Origin: JAEUOS01 sp965279115
Lineage (GTDB): Bacteria; Pseudomonadota; Gammaproteobacteria; Burkholderiales; JAEUOS01
Assembly (NCBI GenBank): GCA_965279115.1
Contig: OZ257137.1
Location: 2,666,001 to 2,730,000 of the forward strand
Reading direction: 5' to 3'
Length of the DNA: 64,000 bases
A program made the translations under genes and the position numbers. Within the stretch, counting starts at the first letter, position 1. Each line of letters opens with the position of its first letter. The notes below the pieces were generated by a model. It saw only the letters and a list, made by a program, of their open reading frames with translations. It ran no database searches and was not told the DNA's origin. Positions 42,632 through 52,324 of the stretch are shown here, piece after piece.

Positions 42632-43896
42632 TGCAATACCTCACGCGGATCAGAGATCCGGCCCGCCAGCGCGCTGGCGGCCACGGTGAAGGGCGATGCG
42701 AGGAACACCTCGCTGGACGCCGCGCCCATGCGCCCCTTGAAATTGCGCGCGGTCGAGGAGATGACCCGCTCGTTTTCGCCAAAACGCTCCGCGCCGTAGC
42801 CGGCGCAGGCGCCGCATGCGGTGGGCAGGATGCGTGCGCCGGCGGCTTCGAGCACCTGCATCACGCCTTCGGCGGCGGCTTGCTCCTGATCCAGTTTCGA
42901 GGCGGGTGCTACGAGCAGGCGGGTGCCGGCGGAGATCTTCCTGTTCTTGAGCACCTGCGCCGCGGCGCGCAGGTCATCAAGCTTGGCGCCGGTGCAGGCG
43001 CCGATGTAGGCGGTATCGATCCTCTGGTCAAAAGTCGTGACGCCGCGAGTGTTGGCCGGGCTGTGTGGAGCGGCCACCTGAGGCTCCAGCGCGGCGGCGT
43101 CGAAATCGTGCAGGTCCGCATAGGTGGCGCCGGCATCGCCATGCCAAGGTGTCACCTCCACGTTGCGCGCACCGGTGTTGGCCAACCACGCGGCGGTCAC
43201 TTCATCGGGCGCCACCAGGCCCACCTGGCCGCCCAGTTCGGCGGTCATGTTGGCAAGCGTCATGCGTTCCTGCATGGATAGCGCCGAGATCGCGCTGCCG
43301 GCGAATTCCACCGCCTGGTAGCGCCCGCCATCCATGCCGAACCTCGCGCACAGGAACAGCATGATGTCCTTGGCGGTGACGCCCGGCGCAAGGCGGCCGT
43401 TCCAGCGCATCAGCAGGGTGTCGGGCACGCGCAGCCAGATCTCGCCGGTCACCACCACGCCCAGCATCTCGGTGGCGCCGATGCCGAACATGTAGGCGCC
43501 GAACGCGCCGCCGGTGGGTGAATGCGAGTCACCACCCACGGCGAACATGCCGGGCTTCAAATGCCCCTTCTGCGGCAACACCACATGGCAGATGCCCTCG
43601 CCGTCGTGGAAATTGCGGATCCTGTTGTCGCGCGCCCAGTCGCGGGTGATCTGGATGATCTTGCGGCTGTCTTCGTCGTAGGCAGGCAGGTAATGGTCGG
43701 TGATGAGCACAATGCGATCAGCGTCCCACACTCTTGCACCGAGGCGCTCGAGCATGGGTTGCAGGCGACGCGGGCCGGATGAATCGTGGAACATGGCGAG
43801 ATCGACCTTGCAGGTGACGATCTCGCCGGGCGCCACACTGCTACGGCCGGCCGCCTTTGCCACCAGTTTTTGCGCGAGGGTTTGCGGTGCGCTCAT
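42628..43896 (-). CDS. LeuC-type (aconitase family) dehydratase large subunit
   Basis: 422 residues from MSAPQTLAQKLVAKAAG. The 4Fe-4S cluster ligands are Cys in IGACTGAKLDD and the pair in TACGACAGYG. Further family segments are FAVGGDSHSPTGGAFGAYMFGIGATEM and the FMDGGRYQAVEFAG-like block. The short form, without a long swivel, matches LeuC and the large subunit of dimethylmaleate/maleate hydratases. The start is 13 bases after the reductase stop. It forms an enzyme with the LeuD-type subunit downstream. Confidence 0.91.
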   Translation of the reverse strand: MSAPQTLAQKLVAKAAGRSSVAPGEIVTCKVDLAMFHDSSGPRRLQPMLERLGARVWDADRIVLITDHYLPAYDEDSRKIIQITRDWARDNRIRNFHDGEGICHVVLPQKGHLKPGMFAVGGDSHSPTGGAFGAYMFGIGATEMLGVVVTGEIWLRVPDTLLMRWNGRLAPGVTAKDIMLFLCARFGMDGGRYQAVEFAGSAISALSMQERMTLANMTAELGGQVGLVAPDEVTAAWLANTGARNVEVTPWHGDAGATYADLHDFDAAALEPQVAAPHSPANTRGVTTFDQRIDTAYIGACTGAKLDDLRAAAQVLKNRKISAGTRLLVAPASKLDQEQAAAEGVMQVLEAAGARILPTACGACAGYGAERFGENERVISSTARNFKGRMGAASSEVFLASPFTVAASALAGRISDPREVLQ

Positions 43897-43909
43897 GGTC
43901 AGCTCATTG

Positions 43910-45933
43910 TCAGAAGTACACCTTGACATCGGGTTGTGCGGGAAGCGGCGCGTCGGGGTCGCCGATGGTGCAGCCAGCCACCCGGCCTTCGTAGACGGCC
44001 TCCATCACCGAACGCGGCGCATAGGCATCGCCCACCAGGCGCAATTCGAAGGCCGGCGCGCCCGAGACCGTTTCCAGTGCGCGATACAGCGCGTCTTCGG
44101 CCACCGGTGCGCCCACATCGACCAGCGCGGTGACCCCGCCGATGGATTCTTCCGCGCCGGAGAACGGATCGGCCAACACCAGCGTGTCGCCGGACCAGCC
44201 GGCGATGCGCCTGAACAGGTGGGTGTGGACCTTTGCCTTCCTGAGGCGCGGGTAGAGGGCGAATTTCGAGAACATCGGCACCTTCCAGGCCAGTGCTGCC
44301 TGGGAGGTGACCAGGCGTACGGATGCACCACCGGCGATGAGCGCTTCGGCCAGGCCATAGGCCTGCCAGCTGCCCAGTTCGTCGACGATTGCGACATGCG
44401 TGCCCAGGGCGGCGATGTCGGCGAGTGCCCCGGTGAGCGAATGCACGTGTGCCGCGCCGAGCGTGCGCGCCTGATGACGCGCCCCGGTGGCCACCACCAC
44501 CGCGTCCCAGCCTGCGCCCCCGGCCCCCAGTTCCGTCGCGGAGACACGGGTATTCAGCCGGATGGTGACGCCGGCACGCGCGAGGTCGCGCCGCAATTCG
44601 TCGATGAGCAGGCGAAAGCGGCTGCGGTTGGGCAGGGCCGAGGCAAGCCGCCATTGCCCGCCCAGTTCGGCGCCGGCTTCGAAGAGGGTGACCTGATGGC
44701 CGCGCCGCGCCGCCGAGAGCGCGGCTTCCATGCCGGCCGGTCCGCCGCCGATCACCGCCACCCGGCGTGCCGCCGGCCGCGAACGCGCATGCAGGGTTTG
44801 CCACTGCGCCTCCAGCCCGGCCTCGGGGTTGACCACGCAGGCGACCGGAAAGCCGAACTCGATGCGCCCGATGCAGGCCTGGTTGCAGGCGATGCAGGAG
44901 CGGACCGTGTCGGCCCTACCGTTCAAGGTCTTGGTGACCAGTTCCGGGTCGGCAATATGCGCGCGCGCCAGGCCGACCATGTCGGCGATGCCGTCGGCCA
45001 GCAGGCTGGCGGCATTGGCCAGATCGTCCACCCGGCATACCGCCATGATCGGCAGTTGCGGAAACGCCTTCTTGAACTGCGCCGGAAACTCGGTAAATGG
45101 CAGCGAGTCCCAGCTGGCGTCGGCGATCTGGGTCGAAATGGAAATGTCCGGCGTGTACGCCGAATGGCTGACGTGGCAGAAGGCGAGCGGGAACTCCCCC
45201 AGCAATTGCGCCACGCAGTCCTGCACGATGTCCGGCGTCAGCCCGTGTTCCATCCAGTCATGCGCCGAGACGCGGATGCCGATCGGCGCGCGCGTGTCGA
45301 GTGCGTAGATCTCGGCCAGTACCTCGCGCACGAAGCGCAGGCGGTTGGCGGCGCTGCCACCGTACTCGTCGTCGCGGGTATTGGTGGCCGCGGAGAGGAA
45401 CTGGTGCAGCAGGTGGCCGTGGCCGAGGTGCACCTCGAGGCCGTCGAAGCCGGCGTCGAGCATGCGCCTGGAGGCGTCGCGAAACGCCGCGCGGGTGGCG
45501 GCGAGGTCGCGCCGCGTCATCGCGTGCGGCACGAAGGTGCCGGTGGCCCACGGGATGGCCGAAGGGCCCCAGGGCGCGGCGCGCCACTGCTCGGCGCTGG
45601 CTTCGCGGCCGAGGTGGATGATCTGCGCGAAGGTCTTCGCGCCTTCGCGGTGGATGGCTTCGGTGACGCGCGCATAGGCCGGGACGAATTTGTCCGAGAA
45701 ACCACCGAGCGTGAGAGTGCGTCCGGCGCTGGTCGGGTGGACCCGCACCGCCTCCACGATCACCAGTCCGGCGCCGCCGCGCGCGCGCGCCGCGTGGTAG
45801 GCCACATGGGTATCGGACGGGGCGTTGTCCTGCGCATAGTTGGTGGTATGCCCCGGCACGAACACGCGGTTGCGCAATTCCAGATCGCCCAGCCGCCAGG
45901 GCGAGAGCAGCTTGCCGGGATTTGCGGCGGCGC

Positions 45934-45937
<4 letters not shown>
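43910..45937 (-). CDS. old yellow enzyme-family NAD(P)H:flavin oxidoreductase with 4Fe-4S and FAD domains
   Basis: 675 residues, same three-part plan as FadH, trimethylamine dehydrogenase and 2-enoate reductase. An FMN barrel starts LLSPWRLGDLELRNRVFVPGHT. A cluster motif follows, CIACNQAC...C near residue 340, and then FAD/NAD domains from VAVIGGGPAGMEAALSAARRGH. It would reduce an activated C=C bond or oxidise an amine. Its ATG overlaps the LivF stop (ATGA), coupling transport and catabolism. The FadH-like gene at 25910 is a distant paralogue. Confidence 0.9.
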
Positions 45938-46640
<703 letters not shown>

Positions 46641-46644
<4 letters not shown>

Positions 46645-47405
46645 TGCGCCCCCTGCATGGCCTGCATGCGCGCGGCGGCACCGTGGCCCAGGTAGGCTTC
46701 GATCACCTGCGGGTTGGTGGTGATGGCGGCCGGCGAGCCTTCGGCAATGAGCTTGCCGTAGGACAGCACCCACACATGCTCGGCCAGGTTGACTACCGCC
46801 TGCATCACGTGCTCGATCAGCAGGATGGTGACGCCGCCGTCGCGGATGCCGCGGATGATCGGGATGATCTCGGCGATCTCGCTCGGGTTCAGGCCCGCCA
46901 TGACTTCGTCGAGCAAAAGGAGCCTGGGGTCGGTGGCCAGCGCGCGCGCCAGTTCAAGCCGCTTGCGGCCGGCGATCGGCAGGCTGTCGGCGCGCTTGTC
47001 GAGCTGGTCGGCCAGGCCGACGCGCGCGGCGACGGCGCGCGCATGGTCCTGCGCGTCGGTCTGGCGCACGCGGTGCAGGTGGGCGCCCACCGCGATGTTC
47101 TCGAGCACGGTCTGGCCGGCGAAAGGCTGGACGATCTGGAAGGTGCGCGTCATGCCGAGCCGGCACACCTGGTGCGCCGGCATTCCGGCGATCTGTCGGC
47201 CCGCGAATGCCACGTCGCCTGCGTCAGGTTCGATGAAGCCCGACACCAGCGCGAAGAGCGTGGTCTTGCCCGCGCCATTCGGGCCGATCAGGGCCGTCAG
47301 GCTGCCTGTGGGCACGGCGAGGGTGACATCATCGACCGCGCGCAGGCCGCCGAAGCTCTTGCGCAGGCCGGTCACTTCCAGAATGGGGGCGCTGGCTTCA
47401 GTCAT
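46641..47405 (-). CDS. livG: branched-chain-type ABC transporter ATP-binding protein LivG
   Basis: 254 residues. Walker A is GPNGAGKTT, Walker B LLLLDEV with the LivG-specific MAGLNPSE, and the closing EGSPAAITTNPQVIEAYLG is diagnostic. The ABC signature is weak (LPIAGRKRLELARALA), as is usual in LivG. The stop overlaps the LivF start and the start overlaps the LivM end by eight bases. It forms the ATPase pair with LivF. Confidence 0.94.
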
Positions 47406-48387
47406 CCTTGCCGCTCCGTTGCCGCATGCCCAGTCGCCGGGCCAGGCTGGTGAGGCCGCCGATCAGCCCGTTGGGCAGGAAGGTCACCATCACGATCAGC
47501 AACAGGCCGTACAACGCCATCGACAGTGCCGGCGCCTTGCCGATCAGCTCGGTCGTGGTGTGGTTCACCAGCGCCAGCGTGAAGGCACCGATCAGCGGGC
47601 CGAAAATGCTGCCCATGCCGCCGACGATGGCCACCAGCAACGCTTCCACCGAAATGCCGGAACCGAACGCCAGTGGCGGGTCGATGTACTGGAACATCTG
47701 CACGTAGAACACGCCGCCGGTGGCCATCATCGCGCCGGACAGCGTGATGGCGTAAAACTTGATGCGGAACACGTCCACGCCCAGCGCCCGCGCGGCGTCC
47801 TCGTTCTCGCGCACGGCCATAAGCCAGGCGCCGAAGCGCGAATGCTTGAGCCACCAGGCGACCAGCAGCCCGCCGGCGACGATGGCGAGGATGGTGAAGT
47901 AGAAGCCGGTCTTCTCGGCGAACTGGAAGTTGGCCGCGCCGGGCGCGAGCTTGATCATCATGCCCACGCCGGCGCCGGTGAACTCGAAGGTGTTGGCGAG
48001 CACCCGGAACACCTCGGCGAATGCGAGCGTGACGAGCGCGAAGTATGAGCCCTTGAGTCCATAGCGGAAGGTGAGCGCACCCACCATCGCGCCGGTGGCG
48101 CCGCCCAGTGCGAAGGCGGCGCCCAGGGCCACCCAGGGATTGATGCCGAATCGCACCTGCAGCACCGCCGCGGCGTAGGCGCCAACGCCGAAGAACATGG
48201 CGTGGCCGAAAGAGTACTGGCCGCCGAAGCCGCCCAGCACATTCCAGGCCTGGCCCAGGCTGGCGGTGTAGAGCGCCAGGATCAGGAAGGTGAGCCAGAA
48301 CTCGCTCCTGATGAACGAGGGCAGGAGCGCCATCGCCGCGAGGAAGGCGGCGATGCCCAACAGGGAGCGTAGCGCGCCGCGCGTCAT
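47398..48387 (-). CDS. livM: branched-chain-type ABC transporter permease LivM
   Basis: 329 residues from MTRGALRSLLGIAAFLAA at 48387, which overlaps the LivH stop as ATGA; the longer frame upstream is a shadow of livH. About nine membrane segments are visible. The family motifs GQYSFGHAMFFGVGAYAAAVL and AVRENEDAARALGVDVFRIK are plain. With LivH it forms the inner-membrane channel. Confidence 0.93.
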   Translation of the reverse strand: MTRGALRSLLGIAAFLAAMALLPSFIRSEFWLTFLILALYTASLGQAWNVLGGFGGQYSFGHAMFFGVGAYAAAVLQVRFGINPWVALGAAFALGGATGAMVGALTFRYGLKGSYFALVTLAFAEVFRVLANTFEFTGAGVGMMIKLAPGAANFQFAEKTGFYFTILAIVAGGLLVAWWLKHSRFGAWLMAVRENEDAARALGVDVFRIKFYAITLSGAMMATGGVFYVQMFQYIDPPLAFGSGISVEALLVAIVGGMGSIFGPLIGAFTLALVNHTTTELIGKAPALSMALYGLLLIVMVTFLPNGLIGGLTSLARRLGMRQRSGKDD

Positions 48388-49256
48388 ACCTTGTGCCCGA
48401 ACAGGCCCGCCGGCCGGAACAGCAACACCGCGATGAAGATGACGAACACGCCGATCTGCCCGAGGCTTTCCCCCAGCATGAGGCCGCCGAACGACTCCAC
48501 CACGCCGACGGCGAAGCCGCCCACCAGCGAGCCGACGAAACTGCCCATGCCACCCAGCACCACCACGGTGAAGGCCACCAGCACGAAGGTATGGCCGACC
48601 TGCGGCGAGACGTAGAACGCCGGCAGCAGGAAACAGGCGGCCGCGCCCAGGCAGGCCAGACCAATGCCGAAGCTCATGGCGAAGATGTGCTCGACATCGA
48701 TACCCACCAGGCGCGCGCCCTGGCGCTCCTTGGCGATGGCGCGGATGGCGCGCCCGAGGTCGGTGCGCGCCATGATCAGCCACAGGATGGCGCAGCACGC
48801 CAGCGCGCCGGCGGAGGCCGCCACGCGCGGCACCGTGAGGGTGGCACCGGCGATGTTGACCATGGCCGAGCTATAGGCGGTTTCGATCTGGCGTGTCTCG
48901 GAACCGAAGAAATGCAGCGCCAGGTTCTCGATGATGATCGAAAGCCCGAGGGTGACCAGGAGGATGTTCTCGTCCTTGCCGTGGCTGCCGCGTCCGATGA
49001 TCAGGCGCTGCAACGCGTAGCCAAGGGCGAACATGCCCGGCACCAGCACCACGAGGGCGACATAGGGGTCGATCTTCCAGAACTTGAACAGGAAGAACAC
49101 CGCGTACAGCCCGACCATGAGCAGCGAGCCGTGCGCGAAGTTGATGATGTGCAGCACGCCATACACGAGCGTGAGGCCGAGCGCGATCAGCGCGTAGATC
49201 GCGCCCATCGTCAGGCCGTTGAGGAGCGCCGGCCAGAGGATCTGGAGTTCAAGCAT
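48384..49256 (-). CDS. livH: branched-chain-type ABC transporter permease LivH
   Basis: 290 residues with about eight membrane segments. It opens ILWPALLNGLTMGAIYALIALGLTLVYGVLHIINFAHG, a diagnostic LivH stretch, and has IRAIAKERQGARLVGIDVEHIFAMSF, the cytoplasmic coupling loop. It is separated from the binding-protein gene by 53 bases that hold a strong hairpin, unlike the other tightly overlapping genes of the unit. Confidence 0.94.
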   Translation of the reverse strand: MLELQILWPALLNGLTMGAIYALIALGLTLVYGVLHIINFAHGSLLMVGLYAVFFLFKFWKIDPYVALVVLVPGMFALGYALQRLIIGRGSHGKDENILLVTLGLSIIIENLALHFFGSETRQIETAYSSAMVNIAGATLTVPRVAASAGALACCAILWLIMARTDLGRAIRAIAKERQGARLVGIDVEHIFAMSFGIGLACLGAAACFLLPAFYVSPQVGHTFVLVAFTVVVLGGMGSFVGSLVGGFAVGVVESFGGLMLGESLGQIGVFVIFIAVLLFRPAGLFGHKV

Positions 49257-49265
49257 GCGGGGACA

Positions 49266-49289
49266 CCGGCGACCCTTGCGGGTCGCCGG
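49266..49289. promoter_or_regulatory. intercistronic hairpin between binding-protein and permease genes
   Basis: CCGGCGACCC (49266-49275) and GGGTCGCCGG (49280-49289) form a perfect 10-bp stem with a TTGC loop. No T run follows, so it is not a classic terminator. Hairpins at this point in binding-protein transport operons commonly protect the upstream mRNA and raise binding-protein levels. That role is inferred here. Confidence 0.65.
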
Positions 49290-49309
49290 AGATCAGGTCG
49301 TGTGCCGGT

Positions 49310-50518
49310 TTATCCTTTGCGTGCCGGGAAAATGGCGTCGGCTTCGGCGAAGTTGTTCGGCAGCACCACCTTGACGTCGCCCTTGAGGTACTGGGTGACC
49401 AGGGGTTGCGCGCCGTCGTTCTGGCCGTTGACGAACTTGGTGGCGCCGTAGGGCATGATGTGGTCGGACCAGTTCGAAGCCTGTAGGGCGTCAAGCACCG
49501 CTTCGCGTTTGGACGACTTGGCGCGTTCCAGGGCGTCGCCCAGCATCATGGTGACGGTGTAGGCCATCAGCACTTCGTGGGTGAAGAACAGGCCTTTCTT
49601 CTCGGCACGGGCACGCACCTCGCGCGACTTCGGGTTCTTCGGGTTGTACCAGTGGTTGCAGTCGAGCACCATGTCGACGTCGCCCGCGTTTTCCTTGATG
49701 ACCTTGGGGTTGGAGCCGCCGCCGCCGAAGATCGAGTAGATCGCTTTCGGGCTGACGCCCTGCTGCTTGAGGGTCTTGAGCAGCAGCACATACTCGTTCA
49801 GGTAGGACGAGGGGATGATGACATCCGGATTGCGCGACTTGATGCGCAGGGCGATGTTGTTGAAATCGCGGGTCGGGTTGGCATGCTTGATGACTTCAAG
49901 CACTTCGTAACCCATGGCCGGCAGGTCGCGCGCGATCTGCTGCGCGGTGCCGGTGCCGAACAGCGATTCCTCGTGCACCAGCACCGCGGTCTTGATCGGC
50001 TTGCCGGCCACGGTGTTCATGATGTGCAGGTAGTTGATGCCCGCCTTGACCACCTTGTCGTAGCCGGGGCCGAAGCGGAACACGTTCTTCAGGCCGCGCT
50101 GGACGATCTGCTCGGCAACGCCCTGGTCGATGACGCAGGGGATGTTGTACTTGGCGGCGGCCTGGGTGTGCGCCAGGCAGATGGCCGAGGCGTAGGCGCC
50201 GACAATGGCGGTCACGCCCTGCTCGTTCATCTTCTCGACCTCGGCCACACCCACCTGCGGCTGCGACTGCGCGTCGCCCAGCACCGGCTGGATCTTGGCG
50301 CCGCCCATCGACTTGATGCCGCCGCGCGCGTTGATTTCCTCGATGGCCAGCATGGCGCCTTCGCGCGACTGCTGGCCGGGGAAGGCGAGTCCGCCGGTGA
50401 CCGGGTGCAACACGCCGATCTTGATCGGCGCCGCCTGGGCGCCACCGATCAGCGGAAAGCCCATCGCGCCGGCAGCGGCGGCGGTGTGCTTGATGAATGT
50501 GCGGCGGGTTTGTTTCAT
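49310..50518 (-). CDS. ABC transporter substrate-binding protein, LivK/Leu-Ile-Val-binding family
   Basis: 402 residues. The start at 50518 gives a Tat-type signal (TRRTFIKHTAAAAGAMGF) with cleavage near GGAQA. The mature chain opens IKIGVLHPVTGGLAFPGQQSREGAMLAIEEINARGG, typical of the family, and keeps VGAYASAICLAHTQAAAKY in the first lobe. It binds the ligand in the periplasm for LivHMGF. The family includes receptors for amino acids, amides and aromatic acids such as benzoate. The ligand is not readable here; the downstream enzymes favour an aromatic or heteroaromatic acid. Confidence 0.92.
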   Translation of the reverse strand: MKQTRRTFIKHTAAAAGAMGFPLIGGAQAAPIKIGVLHPVTGGLAFPGQQSREGAMLAIEEINARGGIKSMGGAKIQPVLGDAQSQPQVGVAEVEKMNEQGVTAIVGAYASAICLAHTQAAAKYNIPCVIDQGVAEQIVQRGLKNVFRFGPGYDKVVKAGINYLHIMNTVAGKPIKTAVLVHEESLFGTGTAQQIARDLPAMGYEVLEVIKHANPTRDFNNIALRIKSRNPDVIIPSSYLNEYVLLLKTLKQQGVSPKAIYSIFGGGGSNPKVIKENAGDVDMVLDCNHWYNPKNPKSREVRARAEKKGLFFTHEVLMAYTVTMMLGDALERAKSSKREAVLDALQASNWSDHIMPYGATKFVNGQNDGAQPLVTQYLKGDVKVVLPNNFAEADAIFPARKG

Positions 50519-50570
50519 GGGTGGCTCCTTCGTGGGTTCGCGGTCGTCCCGCGGTCTGGGTTTGGGTGGG

Positions 50571-51341
50571 TCATTTGATCGAACAGCCGCCGTCGACAAA
50601 CAGCACCTGCCCGGTGATCATGGCGGCAGCCGGTGCCAGCAGGAACGCCACGGCGGCGGCGATCTCGGTGGTGGTGGCGAAGCGTCCGAGCGGCGTCTGC
50701 TCCATCTTGACGGCCACGTTGGCCTGATTGGCGCGAAAGCCGGCGCTCATGTCGGTGGGCACCACGGTGGGTGCGACCGCATTGACACGCACGCCGGCGC
50801 CCGCCCATTCCAGGGCCAGCAGGCGTGTGAGGTGGTTGATGCCGGCCTTGCTCACCGAGTAGTGGGCGTTGTTGGGGGTGGCGTACTTCGAGACGCCGGA
50901 CGAAAGGTTGACCACCGCCGGGTTGCGGCCGGCGCCGCCGGCGGCTATCAGGGCGGCATGCGCGGCGCGGCAGATGCGGAAGGTGCCGGTCAGGTTGGTG
51001 TCGATGATGCGCGACCAGGTGTCGTCGTCGATCTCGTGCGCGGGGCGGTGGTCGATGATGCCGGCATTGTTGACCAGCAGGTCGAGGCCGCCCAGGGATT
51101 CGCATGCCGCCTTGATCGTCGCTTCGCAGGAGGCGGTGTCGCGCAGGTCGAGGCTGTGGGTGGACACCACGGCGGCGCCGATGGCTTCACGCGCGGCGTC
51201 GAGCGGCAGGCGGTCGGCCAGGGCCACTTTTGCGCCGAGTTCGGCCAGCAGTCGGGCGATCTCCAGGCCGATGCCGCGCGCGGCGCCGGTTACCAGGGCG
51301 CGTCGCCCGTCAAGGCGGAACAGGGGCGAGGCGTCAGGCAT
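50571..51341 (-). CDS. short-chain dehydrogenase/reductase
   Basis: 256 residues from MPDASPLFRLDGRRALVTGAARGIGLEIARLL. The dinucleotide motif is TGAARGIG, the structural NNAG is in LLVNNAGII, and the catalytic Ser, Tyr and Lys are in NLSSGVSKY...HYSVSKAG. The C-terminal GQVLFVDGGCSIK is typical of classical SDRs. The start overlaps the GntR gene by eight bases, so it is the second gene of the unit. It would oxidise an alcohol or reduce a ketone intermediate. Confidence 0.93.
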   Translation of the reverse strand: MPDASPLFRLDGRRALVTGAARGIGLEIARLLAELGAKVALADRLPLDAAREAIGAAVVSTHSLDLRDTASCEATIKAACESLGGLDLLVNNAGIIDHRPAHEIDDDTWSRIIDTNLTGTFRICRAAHAALIAAGGAGRNPAVVNLSSGVSKYATPNNAHYSVSKAGINHLTRLLALEWAGAGVRVNAVAPTVVPTDMSAGFRANQANVAVKMEQTPLGRFATTTEIAAAVAFLLAPAAAMITGQVLFVDGGCSIK

Positions 51342-52197
51342 GGATGGCTTCCCGTGGGCTCTGGCGCGCTGCCCGTGGCGCCGGCGGGCGGCCGTCGCGG
51401 TCGTCGTCGCGGCTGACCCACACGCGGGTGGCGTCGCCGGCGCGGTCCAGCGACATGCGGTATTCGTAGCGGTCCGGCCGGTACAGGCCGCGCAACAACT
51501 GCACGGCCCGGCCGCTGTCATCGCGCACCAGGCGGTTGACGGCCAGGAGCGCCGCGCCGTAGCCAACATCGAGCAGTGGCGCCACCGTGGTGTCCGCCAG
51601 CTGCGCGCTGATGGTCTGGTCGGCATGCGCCACCGAGACGCCGGCGCCTTCGAGCAGCTTCAGCATCGGGGTTTCGGAAAGCTGGCGGCGCGTGAACGTC
51701 GCCACCGTCTGCGGCACCCAGGTGGTCATCAACGCAAGCGGCGCGCCATCCAGCGAGCGCACCCGTACCGCCTTCTGCACACGGCTGGCGGCGGGGATCG
51801 ACATTGCCTGCGCGACGTCCGGCGGCGCCGCCACGGAGTCGAGCGAGATGATGCGCACCGAGGTCTTGAGCCCCATGGCGATGATGTTGTCGAGCAGGCC
51901 TGAGACCGTGCCGCGGACCGGCGGGCTGCGCTCGGGTGCCGACGGGTAGGAGCCGCGTCCGCGGGTGCGCACGATCAGGCCTTCGCGCTTGAGCTCGTCG
52001 AGCGCACGGCGCATGGTCACGCGCGATACGCCGAAGTCAGCCGCCAGCTCGAGTTCGCCGGGCAATGGTCGCTCCGCGGGATAGGCCCCGGACATCAGGC
52101 GCTCGCGCAGGATGGTGTAGACGCGGTGGTACAGCGCCACGGCGCCGCCGGCGCCTTGCGAGCGCTGCATCTGCAGAATGTCGGCGGGTGGTGCCAT
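51334..52197 (-). CDS. GntR-family regulator with UTRA effector domain (HutC subfamily)
   Basis: 287 residues. The winged helix-turn-helix at about 22-90 shows YHRVYTILRERLMSGAYPAERPLPGELELAADFGVSRVTMRRAL. The UTRA domain follows from about 110 to 260, with MLKLLEGAGVSVAHADQTISAQLAD. HutC-type regulators repress catabolic operons until a pathway metabolite binds. It is the first gene of the thirteen-gene unit and is divergent from a thiolase gene, with a palindrome in the 127-bp gap. Confidence 0.94.
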   Translation of the reverse strand: MAPPADILQMQRSQGAGGAVALYHRVYTILRERLMSGAYPAERPLPGELELAADFGVSRVTMRRALDELKREGLIVRTRGRGSYPSAPERSPPVRGTVSGLLDNIIAMGLKTSVRIISLDSVAAPPDVAQAMSIPAASRVQKAVRVRSLDGAPLALMTTWVPQTVATFTRRQLSETPMLKLLEGAGVSVAHADQTISAQLADTTVAPLLDVGYGAALLAVNRLVRDDSGRAVQLLRGLYRPDRYEYRMSLDRAGDATRVWVSRDDDRDGRPPAPRAARQSPREAIHA

Positions 52198-52220
52198 GGG
52201 GGCAATCTACAAAATGTCTT

Positions 52221-52242
52221 AATGTATTGTCAAGCATACATT
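52221..52242. promoter_or_regulatory. candidate GntR/HutC operator in the divergent promoter region
   Basis: AATGTAT (52221-52227) and ATACATT (52236-52242) are perfect 7-bp inverted arms with an 8-bp spacer in an AT-rich island within GC-rich DNA. The site is 24 bases from the gntR start and about 80 bases from the thiolase start. A TGTAT...ATACA core fits the kind of operator bound by GntR proteins. Confidence 0.55.
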
Positions 52243-52324
52243 TGACGGGATCGCGGGGCGGCACGGTTAAACTGGAACGGCGATCGAATCAGCTGGGCCC
52301 GATACCGAGAAAGAGGAGAACGAA

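Noticed and set aside
42140..43896. Leucine biosynthesis leuCD
   Set aside because: The subunits look like LeuC and LeuD, but leuA and leuB are absent and the genes overlap catabolic ones; a catabolic hydratase is more likely.
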